DNA of 64,000 bases, from the NCBI GenBank assembly GCA_030425505.1, contig JAUIAB010000001.1, forward strand, positions 299,174 to 363,173, written 5' to 3'. This stretch comes from Bacteroidia bacterium. GTDB lineage: Bacteria > Bacteroidota > Bacteroidia > Cytophagales > Flammeovirgaceae. A program made the position numbers and the translations under genes. The notes beneath the pieces were generated by a model. The model was not told the DNA's origin, did no database searches, and saw only the letters and a program-made list of their open reading frames with translations. Shown here piece by piece: positions 45,409 to 53,570 of the stretch. Positions within the stretch are counted from its first letter, which is position 1; each line of letters starts with the position of its first letter.

Positions 45409-47028
45409 ATGAATAAACAATCATATGCCTTTTTTAAAGTAATAATTGGCTTTTACTTAGCCTTACTTTTTAGCCAGTGCACTGTATTTAAACAAACACA
45501 AACTTTTAGTGGTCAATGGATTGGAACAGCTGAAGTAGACCCATACCCAGAACTTGTATATCTCAGAAATGATACCTTATCAGAAGTAAAGCTATTCTAC
45601 CATAACGTCTATGTTGAAAACCCTAAAAACCTTGAAATTAAAAAAAATAGAATACGTGTTTCAATCGATCACAAAAATTTTAAAGGATTATTTAGTGGGA
45701 AATTGACAAAAAGTACAATTAAAGGAAGTTTATTAACAAAAGAAAAGAGTTACGAATGCAACCTTTCAAAAATAGGGAGCTCTTCGCTAGAAGCAATTTC
45801 TGAATACATAGGATATTATCAGTTTGAAGATAAAAGGATAATAAAAATAGAGCCCTATGTGTTAGATGCCTCCATTACAGCACTTAGCATACTAGACTAT
45901 TCTTCAGGAAAAACACGAATACTATTTCCTGAAAATGAGAAAAAGTATTTTGCAGGACCTCGAATGCTAACTACCTATCCAACAGAAATATTACTAGAAG
46001 AAAAAAGTAGTACTGACAACAGTTTTCTTTTAAACTACAAAGATCTTTCATTAGGGTTTTCACTAGAAAAAGGATATAGCCTTCCTGATTTACTCGATCG
46101 TGAAAACATTTCAGCAAAAAATGGAGATGTTGAGCTATTTGGAACAATAACATTTCCTGATACTGAGGCTCCATTTCCATTAGTTGTTTATGTACCTGGA
46201 GGTGGTGAACAGTTTAGAGGAAACTTGTTTGATGACTACATTGATATTTTGCCGTATCTTGGAATAGCAACTTTAATCTATGATAAAAGAGGGTGCGGAG
46301 AATCTACAGGAGATAGACTAAAGAGCAGCTTTGACGATCATGCTGAAGATTTGGTTAAACTAATTGAAGTTGCAAGTAAAAATGAAAGAATAGACTCCCA
46401 AAAAACAGGTCTCCTCGGCTTTGATCAGGCGAGTTTCGTAATGCCACTAGCAGCTAAAAAGATCGAAAACCTAAAATTCGTTAGCTTCTTAGCAGGCTCT
46501 CTAATAAGCCTAAAAGAGCAAGAATACCATGCTACAAAGCAACGGTTGGAAGCAGATGGGTTTACTAAAGATCAAACCCAGGAAGCTCTTGAATATCAAC
46601 AAAAAATGTTCAAATACTTAGAGGGGAAAATTGATACAGTAGAGTTTCGTCAAATATCTGATCGAGCTAATAACAAACCTTGGTCAAAATATGTCACCTT
46701 GTTTTCTAATAAGCCCTACATGAATTGGTGGGAGAAAAACCATCATTACAATCCTAAAAAAAGCCTTCAAAATATTAATGTACCTATACTTGCGGTTTAT
46801 GGGGAAAACGACTTACTATTTCCTCCTTCTTTAAACCAACCTATTTTGGAAAAAGTAATTTTGGAAAATAACTTGGAGTCATCAGAAGTTCATATACTAG
46901 AAGGAGCAAATCACTTCTTTTATTTAGGGGAAAAAAGAGGTGACTTTCAGTTTTCAGAGATAACAGGCTATTCTCCTCGGCTTTTCCCAGCAATTAATAA
47001 TTGGATTGTAAAGCAGTTTGAAAACTAA
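45409..47028 (+). CDS. Lipoprotein alpha/beta hydrolase with Asp at the nucleophile position
   Basis: A 539-residue exported protein. The signal ends in a lipobox-like LLFSQC (Cys near residue 25), so it is probably a lipoprotein. An N-terminal beta domain (about 30-230) precedes an alpha/beta hydrolase fold (240-539). Expected motifs are VYVPGGG (oxyanion loop), YDKRGCGEST, YGENDLL (acid Asp468) and GANHFFY (His502). At the nucleophile elbow, however, the sequence is LGFDQAS, with Asp339 in place of the Ser of GxSxG. It may be a haloalkane-dehalogenase/epoxide-hydrolase-like enzyme or inactive. It is convergent with lspA. Nothing recognisable lies in the 207 bases upstream. Confidence 0.75.
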   Translation: MNKQSYAFFKVIIGFYLALLFSQCTVFKQTQTFSGQWIGTAEVDPYPELVYLRNDTLSEVKLFYHNVYVENPKNLEIKKNRIRVSIDHKNFKGLFSGKLTKSTIKGSLLTKEKSYECNLSKIGSSSLEAISEYIGYYQFEDKRIIKIEPYVLDASITALSILDYSSGKTRILFPENEKKYFAGPRMLTTYPTEILLEEKSSTDNSFLLNYKDLSLGFSLEKGYSLPDLLDRENISAKNGDVELFGTITFPDTEAPFPLVVYVPGGGEQFRGNLFDDYIDILPYLGIATLIYDKRGCGESTGDRLKSSFDDHAEDLVKLIEVASKNERIDSQKTGLLGFDQASFVMPLAAKKIENLKFVSFLAGSLISLKEQEYHATKQRLEADGFTKDQTQEALEYQQKMFKYLEGKIDTVEFRQISDRANNKPWSKYVTLFSNKPYMNWWEKNHHYNPKKSLQNINVPILAVYGENDLLFPPSLNQPILEKVILENNLESSEVHILEGANHFFYLGEKRGDFQFSEITGYSPRLFPAINNWIVKQFEN

Positions 47029-47097
47029 TCGTCGTCATCACTATCATCGAATTCTAAGAAGCTATTGTTTATATTTTCACGTATTAAAATTTACTAA

Positions 47098-47175
47098 TTA
47101 ACTGAAAATCAATGGCATTTTTTTAACCACCTCCCCTGAGCATCTCAATTTTAAATCAGACATGGTCTGTTTCAT
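47098..47175 (-). repeat. Dispersed ATGA element, copy 3 (partial)
   Basis: On the minus strand the left arm is intact (ATGAAACAGACCATGTCTGA then TTTAAAATTGAGA, 47175 to about 47142). The right arm is unrecognisable. A 25-codon frame runs from 47175 to 47098 (MKQTMSDLKLR...). The first ATGA overlaps the lspA stop codon (TGA, 47174-47172), so lspA terminates inside the repeat. Confidence 0.75.
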
Positions 47176-47891
47176 CGATTGTTTTTAGAAGCATCGGAGT
47201 CATCTATTTCCTCATCGTCATTCAGGCTTAGGCTTTCTTCATGGCTTATTTCTTCCCTTACTATATCATTAGCACTAGACTCTAGTAATGGTGTGTCAGT
47301 ACTACTTTTTTGATTATACCTTGAAAACCTTCCTTGGAATATCAGAATTAAAACTACACCTACAAAAATCGCAGAGTCAGCAATATTGAATACTGGGCTA
47401 AAAAAAACAAAATATTGCCCTCCCCAAAAAGGCAACCAGTCAGGAAAAAAACCTCTGAAAATGGGGAAATACAACATATCTATAACCTGACCATGAAACC
47501 AAGGAGTAATAGATCCTGGAATTACATTCTGCTCTAAGAAAACGCCATAAAAAACACTATCAATCACATTACCAACAGCACCTCCCAAAATCAAACACAG
47601 GCAAGCAATAAACAATGGATGCTTTTTAGAGACTATAAAGCGATATATAGCATAGCTAATAGCTGCGCTTGCTAAAATCCTAAAGCCAGTTAAAATAAAC
47701 TTTCCATATGTAGCTTTAAATTCAATACCAAATGCCATCCCAGGATTTAGGAGATAATGAAGCCTAAACCATTTTCCAATCACATGGTATTCCTCTCCCA
47801 AATCCATATAATAATGCACCAAAAGCTTTGAAGATTGATCAATAAGAATGATAAGAAAACTTAAAATGTAATATGGTGCAAATTTTTTCAT
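47172..47891 (-). CDS. lspA: Lipoprotein signal peptidase (with acidic C-terminal extension)
   Basis: Cleaves prolipoprotein signal peptides in the inner membrane. Four transmembrane helices and the catalytic motifs are visible: NPGMAFG, GGAVGNVIDS (first Asp) and FNIADSAIF (second Asp). A Bacteroidota-type insertion between the motifs is rich in Phe and Trp. At 239 residues it is longer than the usual 160-170. The extra tail (about 195-239) is very acidic (SLNDDEEIDDSDASK). The stop codon overlaps the left end of repeat copy 3, and an in-frame acidic tail sequence lies beyond the repeat. It is the last gene of the elbB-spoIIM-like-recR-lspA run. Confidence 0.93.
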   Translation of the reverse strand: MKKFAPYYILSFLIILIDQSSKLLVHYYMDLGEEYHVIGKWFRLHYLLNPGMAFGIEFKATYGKFILTGFRILASAAISYAIYRFIVSKKHPLFIACLCLILGGAVGNVIDSVFYGVFLEQNVIPGSITPWFHGQVIDMLYFPIFRGFFPDWLPFWGGQYFVFFSPVFNIADSAIFVGVVLILIFQGRFSRYNQKSSTDTPLLESSANDIVREEISHEESLSLNDDEEIDDSDASKNNR

Positions 47892-47968
47892 TCAGAAATG
47901 TACAACTACAACAACTCGCTTATGGTACAATGACTAGCAAAACTAGATATATCAGTGTTAGAAAACTA

Positions 47969-48580
47969 CTATTGAACACTATAATTTACCCTATTCATAA
48001 TACTTCTACCTAAGGTTATCTCATCCGTATATTCAAGTTCACTACCTACAGGTACGCCTCTGGCAATACTGGAAACCTTAACATCAACGCCTTGTAGCTT
48101 CTTTGCTATATAGAAAGTAGTAGTATCTCCTTCCATAGTAGCAGGAAGAGCCATAATAACCTCTTTAATCTCAGAACCACTTTCTTTTACCCTCCGGAGA
48201 AGAGAAGAGATTTTAAGATCATCAGGTCCAATACCATTAATAGGAGATATAATTCCACCAAGTACATGAAAAAATCCAGAGTAATGCCCTGTATTTTTAA
48301 TAGCAATTACGTCTTGAATATCTTCAACTACACAAATAATGGAAGGGTCTAGATAAGATGACTTGCAAAAGCAGTCCTCAGAATCCCCAGCCATATGACA
48401 GGTAGTACAATACTTAACTCCTTCCTTTAATTTAACCAAAGAAGAAGCTAGATCCTCTGCTAACGAGTTTTCTTGCTTTAAAATGTGCAAAACCAACCTT
48501 AACGCAGTCTTTTTTCCTATACTTGGTAGTTTAGAAAAAGAAGCGACAGCATCGTTAATTAACTTAGAATCAAACTCCAT
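47969..48580 (-). CDS. recR: Recombination mediator RecR
   Basis: Works with RecO/RecF to load RecA on gapped DNA. The 203-residue length is standard. Visible parts are the helix-hairpin-helix (LPSIGKKTALRLVLHIL), the four-cysteine zinc finger (YCTTCHMAGDSEDCFC) and the Toprim domain (VVEDIQDVIAI, then GGIISPINGIGPDDL). It lies between a SpoIIM-like gene (41 bases upstream) and lspA (77 bases downstream) on the same strand. Confidence 0.97.
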   Translation of the reverse strand: MEFDSKLINDAVASFSKLPSIGKKTALRLVLHILKQENSLAEDLASSLVKLKEGVKYCTTCHMAGDSEDCFCKSSYLDPSIICVVEDIQDVIAIKNTGHYSGFFHVLGGIISPINGIGPDDLKISSLLRRVKESGSEIKEVIMALPATMEGDTTTFYIAKKLQGVDVKVSSIARGVPVGSELEYTDEITLGRSIMNRVNYSVQ

Positions 48581-48621
48581 TATCTTCAGATACTAAATCC
48601 ATAAGATTATAAGCTCCAAAA

Positions 48622-50469
48622 TTAGTGATAACCTATCGAATTAACCTTTTTTCTCAGACCATTAGCAGATTCTATTTCTTGCAAACTGTAGTAATTAATT
48701 CCATATGCTATTAACAAGAAGAATAAAGAGAAATTAACTAAAACTGAATAAATAAAAAATAGTATTCCAATATCTAAAAAAGCTTCATAAGCTTCTGAAA
48801 CCCAAATACTAGCCCTAATAGGCTGAATAAGAAACTGACCAAGCAAACCGTTACAAAATGAATATGCTAAGATTAAAACAACCCCTACGAAAAATGTTAC
48901 AATAGCGTAACTGGAAAACTGATAAAAAACAAGTCGTATAGAGTAGGATAATGAGTTCTTAATATTCTTATTTTGAGAATTGAGCAAATGATATACAAAA
49001 GCAGCTATACTTAAAAAGAATACTACAATTGCAAAAGAAATTGGCAAAAAGAAGGCAGAACAAACTACCAAAGCACCAATAACTATAGAAAATAGATTTT
49101 TCTTAAAAACAGAAATACTTTCAGAAAGCTTAAAGGTAGTTTCTTCTGATTTAGGGTCACATAATCGTTTAAAAAGATAAAACCAAAAAGATATGATTAG
49201 TACTAAAACAAGAAAATTAGGAATAATTAGCATTGGGTATGAAGCAAAGTCAAGCAAAGTAGAAAGAAACCCGTTGATATCATCATAATAAAACATACTC
49301 CAATCACTACCAAACCCATAAGTCACAATATAGGTAGAGGAAAAAGCCTGAAAAACAGAAAGTAAAAGGGTAAAAAATAAAATTGGCTTAAAGTAAACCT
49401 TTAGTCCTTGAATTGTTTCTGATAATATTACGGGCGGCTTTTTAGGAATATCTGTTGAGATATTAACCTTACTTTGAGGTAATTTAATAAGCTTTTCATC
49501 TTTCTTTAGTTTTTCTGGGTTTGATCTAGCAACTCTGATTGGATAGATGACAAAGTAGAATATCACATAAGCAAGGCAAAGCAAAATAAAAAATAATCTC
49601 AAAATATCAGGTGCTTCTGTAAGCCTAGTAATAAACCCTTCAATTAAAGCTGCTAATACAATAATTGGAGAGATTCCTAACATTATTTTAACGCCTCTTT
49701 TTGCAGATTTTTGTATAGAATAAATTCTTGGTAAAGTACCCGGAAAAACAATCCCCTTACCTAAGGTAATCCCTGCTGCACCAGCAATAATAATAGCAGA
49801 AATTTCAAGTGTACCATGCATCCAAATAGTTAGAGCAGACTCTTTGAACAAGCCTTCTTGAACAAAGAAGTACTGAAATGTACCAACCATGATACCATTG
49901 TAAACTAAAACATATAGCGTTCCTATAAGCAATAGCCCGCCGCTAGCAAAAGTCAGAGCAGCAACCCGAAGGTTATTAAAAGCGATAGAAGAAAACATAT
50001 CCGTAGCACCCCTTCCTTTATACACTGCCATAGGGTCACCAGAAGCGATATTTGCTTTAGTCATAGCTACATAACCCTCTCCCAAAATAGAAGCAGTAAA
50101 ATCTGGGGAGTAAATCGTAGAAAAAACACCGACCAGAACAGCCGCAGTAAATACCAAAAAAGAAACTAGTAAGTCTTTTCTAGATTGGTATAGAATTATT
50201 GGCAGATCAACTTTGCAAAAAGAAACAAACTTCTCCTTAACCCCAGAAAAAGACTTTTTATGAAGCGAGTTAAAGATCTTTCTGGCAATATCGTTCAAGT
50301 ACACACGAATAGACCTGTTTTTATAATACGTTCTGGAAAAAGAAAGGTCATCAGTTACCTGAATAAACAACCTGCTCAAGAGATCGGGATCTTTCTTTTT
50401 TCCTTTCAAAAGACCTTCAAGCTCTTCCCACTTGTGCTTGTTTTTTTCTATAAAATCAGTCTCCTTCAT
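48622..50469 (-). CDS. SpoIIM-family membrane protein fused to a second membrane domain
   Basis: A 615-residue integral membrane protein. The N-terminal half (about 1-320) matches the SpoIIM/DUF95 family: a soluble helical start (VTDDLSFSRTYYKNRSIRVYLNDIA), then about six helices with NNLRVAALTFASGG and WMHGTLEISAIIIAGAAG. Most homologues stop near residue 330. Here a polar linker (LPQSKVNISTDIPKKPP) leads into a further domain of about six helices (355-600) that I do not recognise. Spo homology is structural, not a sign of sporulation. The ATG start at 50469 is the end of repeat copy 4. Confidence 0.75.
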   Translation of the reverse strand: MKETDFIEKNKHKWEELEGLLKGKKKDPDLLSRLFIQVTDDLSFSRTYYKNRSIRVYLNDIARKIFNSLHKKSFSGVKEKFVSFCKVDLPIILYQSRKDLLVSFLVFTAAVLVGVFSTIYSPDFTASILGEGYVAMTKANIASGDPMAVYKGRGATDMFSSIAFNNLRVAALTFASGGLLLIGTLYVLVYNGIMVGTFQYFFVQEGLFKESALTIWMHGTLEISAIIIAGAAGITLGKGIVFPGTLPRIYSIQKSAKRGVKIMLGISPIIVLAALIEGFITRLTEAPDILRLFFILLCLAYVIFYFVIYPIRVARSNPEKLKKDEKLIKLPQSKVNISTDIPKKPPVILSETIQGLKVYFKPILFFTLLLSVFQAFSSTYIVTYGFGSDWSMFYYDDINGFLSTLLDFASYPMLIIPNFLVLVLIISFWFYLFKRLCDPKSEETTFKLSESISVFKKNLFSIVIGALVVCSAFFLPISFAIVVFFLSIAAFVYHLLNSQNKNIKNSLSYSIRLVFYQFSSYAIVTFFVGVVLILAYSFCNGLLGQFLIQPIRASIWVSEAYEAFLDIGILFFIYSVLVNFSLFFLLIAYGINYYSLQEIESANGLRKKVNSIGYH

Positions 50470-50566
50470 ATGTTTAAAGTTTGTGACCTACCTAGCTTGT
50501 TTGGTACACATGCTAAACATTGTTTTTTTTGTGTTTCAACTTTAAATCAGACGCGGTCTGTTACAT
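50464..50566 (-). repeat. Dispersed ATGA element, copy 4
   Basis: A full-length (103-bp) copy on the minus strand between elbB and the SpoIIM-like gene. The left arm reads ATGTAACAGACCGCGTCTGA, so its own ATG is followed directly by a stop. Frame shifts break the short peptide, but the right arm still encodes NKLGRSQTLNI-stop. Its TGA overlaps the ATG of the SpoIIM-like gene (ATGA). Confidence 0.85.
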
Positions 50567-50625
50567 CTATCTTATTGTACATGCTGGAAGGTAAAATAGT
50601 TACTAAACCATCAATATATAACAAA

Positions 50626-51309
50626 CTATTTGCTCATCTTCACTAACTCATTTACCACCTTAGTTATACCCTTCGATATCTGAGAGATAGAAGCATCCAT
50701 CACATAGCAGGGAGAAGAGACAATTTTATTCTTCTCATCTATCAAAATTTCTTCCACATTTTTATTTATTGCTTTTGCACCAAGCTTCTCTATTTCGTCT
50801 CCAATTTCTTTAATGTTATAAGGCGAAGATTCTTCTGTCGTACCAATAGTTAAATGAATATCATTACCCATTCCTTTAAGAGCTTTTGCAACTAGAGTAG
50901 GACCCATACAAATAGCTCCAATTGGTTTTTTATTGGAGAATATTTCCTGAATCAGTTCCTTAACAGAAGAGAGAATATCGCCTTCTGACCCTGAAAAAGC
51001 CCATTTAGATAAATTTTTGGCAACACCAAAGCCCCCTGGTATCATCAACGCATCAAAATCACTAGAACTAACTTTCTCAATATCCTTTATCTCTCCTCTG
51101 GCAATACGAGCAGCTTCCACCAACACATTGCGCTTTTCATCCATTTCACTACCATCTAGGTGATTAACCACATGATGCTGATCTATATTTGGAGCAAAGC
51201 AAAAAGCTTCAGCTCCTGCCTGATCAATTGCAAGCAAACTCAATACAGCCTCATGAATTTCTGCACCATCATAAACACCACAACCAGACAATAAAACTCC
51301 TATTCTCAT
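50626..51309 (-). CDS. elbB: ElbB-family DJ-1/PfpI-type protein
   Basis: A 227-residue cytoplasmic protein of the ElbB family (the E. coli protein was linked to isoprenoid synthesis and has glyoxalase activity). The family pattern is clear: GVLLSGCGVYDGAEIHEAV at the N-terminus, CFAPNIDQHHVVNH, MIPGGFGVAKNLS, and the nucleophile Cys in IGAICMGPTLVAKAL (about residue 134). It belongs to the same superfamily as the PfpI-like protein at 19.1-19.6 kb but a different branch. It is the first gene of a minus-strand run that continues through repeat copy 4 to spoIIM-like, recR and lspA. Confidence 0.92.
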   Translation of the reverse strand: MRIGVLLSGCGVYDGAEIHEAVLSLLAIDQAGAEAFCFAPNIDQHHVVNHLDGSEMDEKRNVLVEAARIARGEIKDIEKVSSSDFDALMIPGGFGVAKNLSKWAFSGSEGDILSSVKELIQEIFSNKKPIGAICMGPTLVAKALKGMGNDIHLTIGTTEESSPYNIKEIGDEIEKLGAKAINKNVEEILIDEKNKIVSSPCYVMDASISQISKGITKVVNELVKMSK

Positions 51310-51367
51310 ATTCCTTTAATTATTACATTAAAATATTTTAAAACACTATTAATGAAAAGCAGCTTAT

Positions 51368-53407
51368 TTACTTCTCATCTTCATCATCATACACCTTAAA
51401 CTCCACTCTCCTATTTAACCTTTTATCTTCTGCTGTTTTCTCATTTTCAACAACAGGCTGAGAGTTCCCTACACCAATAGCCTCAATTCTATTGCTATTA
51501 AACCCTCCATATTTAGCGATATAATTTTTTATTGCATCTGCTCTTTTTTGCGATAGATCTAAGTTGGCTTTTCTACTGCCATCAGAATCAGTATGACCGA
51601 TGATTTTCAAGTTAAACTTCGGGTGAGAACTTAAAAAATCAATTACCAAATGTAAGTCGTTTTCCATAGACGGTTTTATCTCACTACTTCCTGTATTAAA
51701 ATCTATAGAGTTGAAAGTAACTTTTGTGTGAATACCTATCGCTGGAATTTCTACACTTCTATTACCATCTAAGTAAAAAATCTCTTTAAAGTTGAAAAAG
51801 TTGTCTCCTTCTACGATTAGCAAATAATCTTTGTGATTAATCAGGTCAAACTCAAAAGTACCATCTGATCGTAATCTCTTAGGGGCAACTTCAACTCTAT
51901 CTTCCATATCTATAATAGAGACAACACCTTCGAAGACTTCGCCTGTCTTTGGCTCAACAACTCTTCCTGAAAACCGCACAACACTATTAGGCTTTGCTTC
52001 CATGGGTAATGGAAAAGAGTGAATATCTAAACCTATATCTCCCTTTTTTTCAGATTTAGCATAAAAAAGCCATTGCGCATTTTTATCAATGGTAAAGTAA
52101 AACTCATTTCCCTCACCATTAACAAGAGGTCCCACATTCTTAGGCTCCGTCCACTCATCATTTATCTTAAAAGACTTATAAATATCAAACCTTCCAAAGT
52201 TTACCATTTGCCCATTAGAGCTAAAGTAAAGGACATTGTTTATAGGGTGAAGAAAAGGACTAACCTCACTGTTTTTTGTATTAATGAAAGGTCCAATATT
52301 CAAAGGTTTGCCAAAGCTTCCATCAGTTTTTTTTATAGAATAATAAATATCTGTTCCCCCAAAGCCATTTTTTCTCGAAGAAGCAAAATACAAAGTATCT
52401 TCCGTGATAGATAAAGCTGGGTGTGAATCCCATGCATAACTATTTATCTCTTCTCCTAAGTTTTTTGGAATTCCCCACTCTCCATTTTCCTCTTTATGAG
52501 AAACATATAAATCACAATCACCGTATCCATCTACACTATTGCATCGGGCAAAATACAATTCCTTTCCATTTTTGGATAAGCAAGGGGATCCTTCATTGTA
52601 TTTCGAATTAATATTTTGCAGCTTTTTAGCTTCAGACCAGTAATCGGAATCTGCTCTTTGAGAAAAGTAAATATCTTCATTAATCTGATTATCAAATAAA
52701 GAGAAGTTATTAGTATTAAGTTGATGTGTTCTTTTAGAGGTAAAAAGAAGAAGGTCATTACTCTCATTGATCGAAGGGCCATAATCCTCATGATAAGAAT
52801 TAATCTCATCTCCCATCCTGATTAAAATATCTTCTGGAGGTCGCAATGTATCAATAGCTTTTCTTCTTTCTACTAACCGAAAGTAATCTTCAATATCTAC
52901 CCAAAGGTCTTTTTCAAACTCCATAAGAGAATCGTAGTGAACAATAGCATCTTGCAGATTACCTCGGTAATGTTTGATAATTAGCCGATAAAGATCTTTG
53001 GTTAATCCCATCATGTCGTGGTACTCAGCAAGCCTTGCTAATTGCCATACCAAATCAATATCACTCTCATTTAAAAAGTTTCGAATACCAAAATTCGAAA
53101 CATATTCATAAAGAGCTTTAAACTTCAATTCCCACTCCTTATTTTCTCTTAGTTCTTTGATTTTTGTAAGTTTTACAGGGTCGTGATAGTAGTGAATCTT
53201 ATTAATATTCTTAAAGGAAAGCTTAGGAAGTTTCAATACAGAGATAGAGTCATTTGCTGTGAATTTCTTAGTAAAAAAATCATCAAAAGATGTTTTTTTT
53301 GCAGTCTCTTTTTTTCTTTTCTTTTCTTTCTCTTGTGCAAACAATACCATAGAACTACCTAAAAGGCAGAAAGCAATGATTAGTGAAAAAAATTTACCCA
53401 ACTGCAT
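51368..53407 (-). CDS. PorE-like OmpA-family protein (TPR, beta-propeller, CRD, OmpA)
   Basis: A 679-residue exported protein (signal peptide ending LFAQE). The order of domains is helical TPR-like (about 85-190), PD40/WD40-type propeller blades (about 215-470; repeated forms like LYFARCNSVDGYGDCDLYV and LYFASSRKNGFGGTDIYYS), a carboxypeptidase-regulatory-like beta domain (480-560), and a C-terminal OmpA domain (565-672) with NTGSSEIKPS and GHTDSDGSRKANLDLSQKRA for peptidoglycan binding. This is the layout of T9SS component PorE. Several paralogues of that shape occur per genome, so it may not be the PorE itself. It lacks a lipobox, unlike a lipoprotein. Confidence 0.78.
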   Translation of the reverse strand: MQLGKFFSLIIAFCLLGSSMVLFAQEKEKKRKKETAKKTSFDDFFTKKFTANDSISVLKLPKLSFKNINKIHYYHDPVKLTKIKELRENKEWELKFKALYEYVSNFGIRNFLNESDIDLVWQLARLAEYHDMMGLTKDLYRLIIKHYRGNLQDAIVHYDSLMEFEKDLWVDIEDYFRLVERRKAIDTLRPPEDILIRMGDEINSYHEDYGPSINESNDLLLFTSKRTHQLNTNNFSLFDNQINEDIYFSQRADSDYWSEAKKLQNINSKYNEGSPCLSKNGKELYFARCNSVDGYGDCDLYVSHKEENGEWGIPKNLGEEINSYAWDSHPALSITEDTLYFASSRKNGFGGTDIYYSIKKTDGSFGKPLNIGPFINTKNSEVSPFLHPINNVLYFSSNGQMVNFGRFDIYKSFKINDEWTEPKNVGPLVNGEGNEFYFTIDKNAQWLFYAKSEKKGDIGLDIHSFPLPMEAKPNSVVRFSGRVVEPKTGEVFEGVVSIIDMEDRVEVAPKRLRSDGTFEFDLINHKDYLLIVEGDNFFNFKEIFYLDGNRSVEIPAIGIHTKVTFNSIDFNTGSSEIKPSMENDLHLVIDFLSSHPKFNLKIIGHTDSDGSRKANLDLSQKRADAIKNYIAKYGGFNSNRIEAIGVGNSQPVVENEKTAEDKRLNRRVEFKVYDDEDEK

Positions 53408-53429
53408 TATGAGATAAAATGCTAATAAT

Positions 53430-53437
53430 CAAAGATA
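53430..53437 (-). promoter_or_regulatory. Candidate promoter of the PorE-like gene (TATCTTTG)
   Basis: An exact match to TAnnTTTG on the minus strand, 22 bases before the ATG. No clear -33 TTG at the proper distance. Confidence 0.4.
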
Positions 53438-53538
53438 TAAATTATATAACGATAAACCTCTACAATCAATTATATTAAACCTGAACCAACCACAACTTAT
53501 CTATTCCATTTTTATAAAAATAGATTCCAGGCAATTCA

Positions 53539-53546
53539 TAACTTTG
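53539..53546 (+). promoter_or_regulatory. Candidate acnA promoter (TAACTTTG)
   Basis: An exact TAnnTTTG match followed by C, 24 bases before the acnA ATG. The -33 region is AT-rich without TTG. Confidence 0.45.
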
Positions 53547-53570
53547 CATCAAAATAAATTGTAAAAAACA

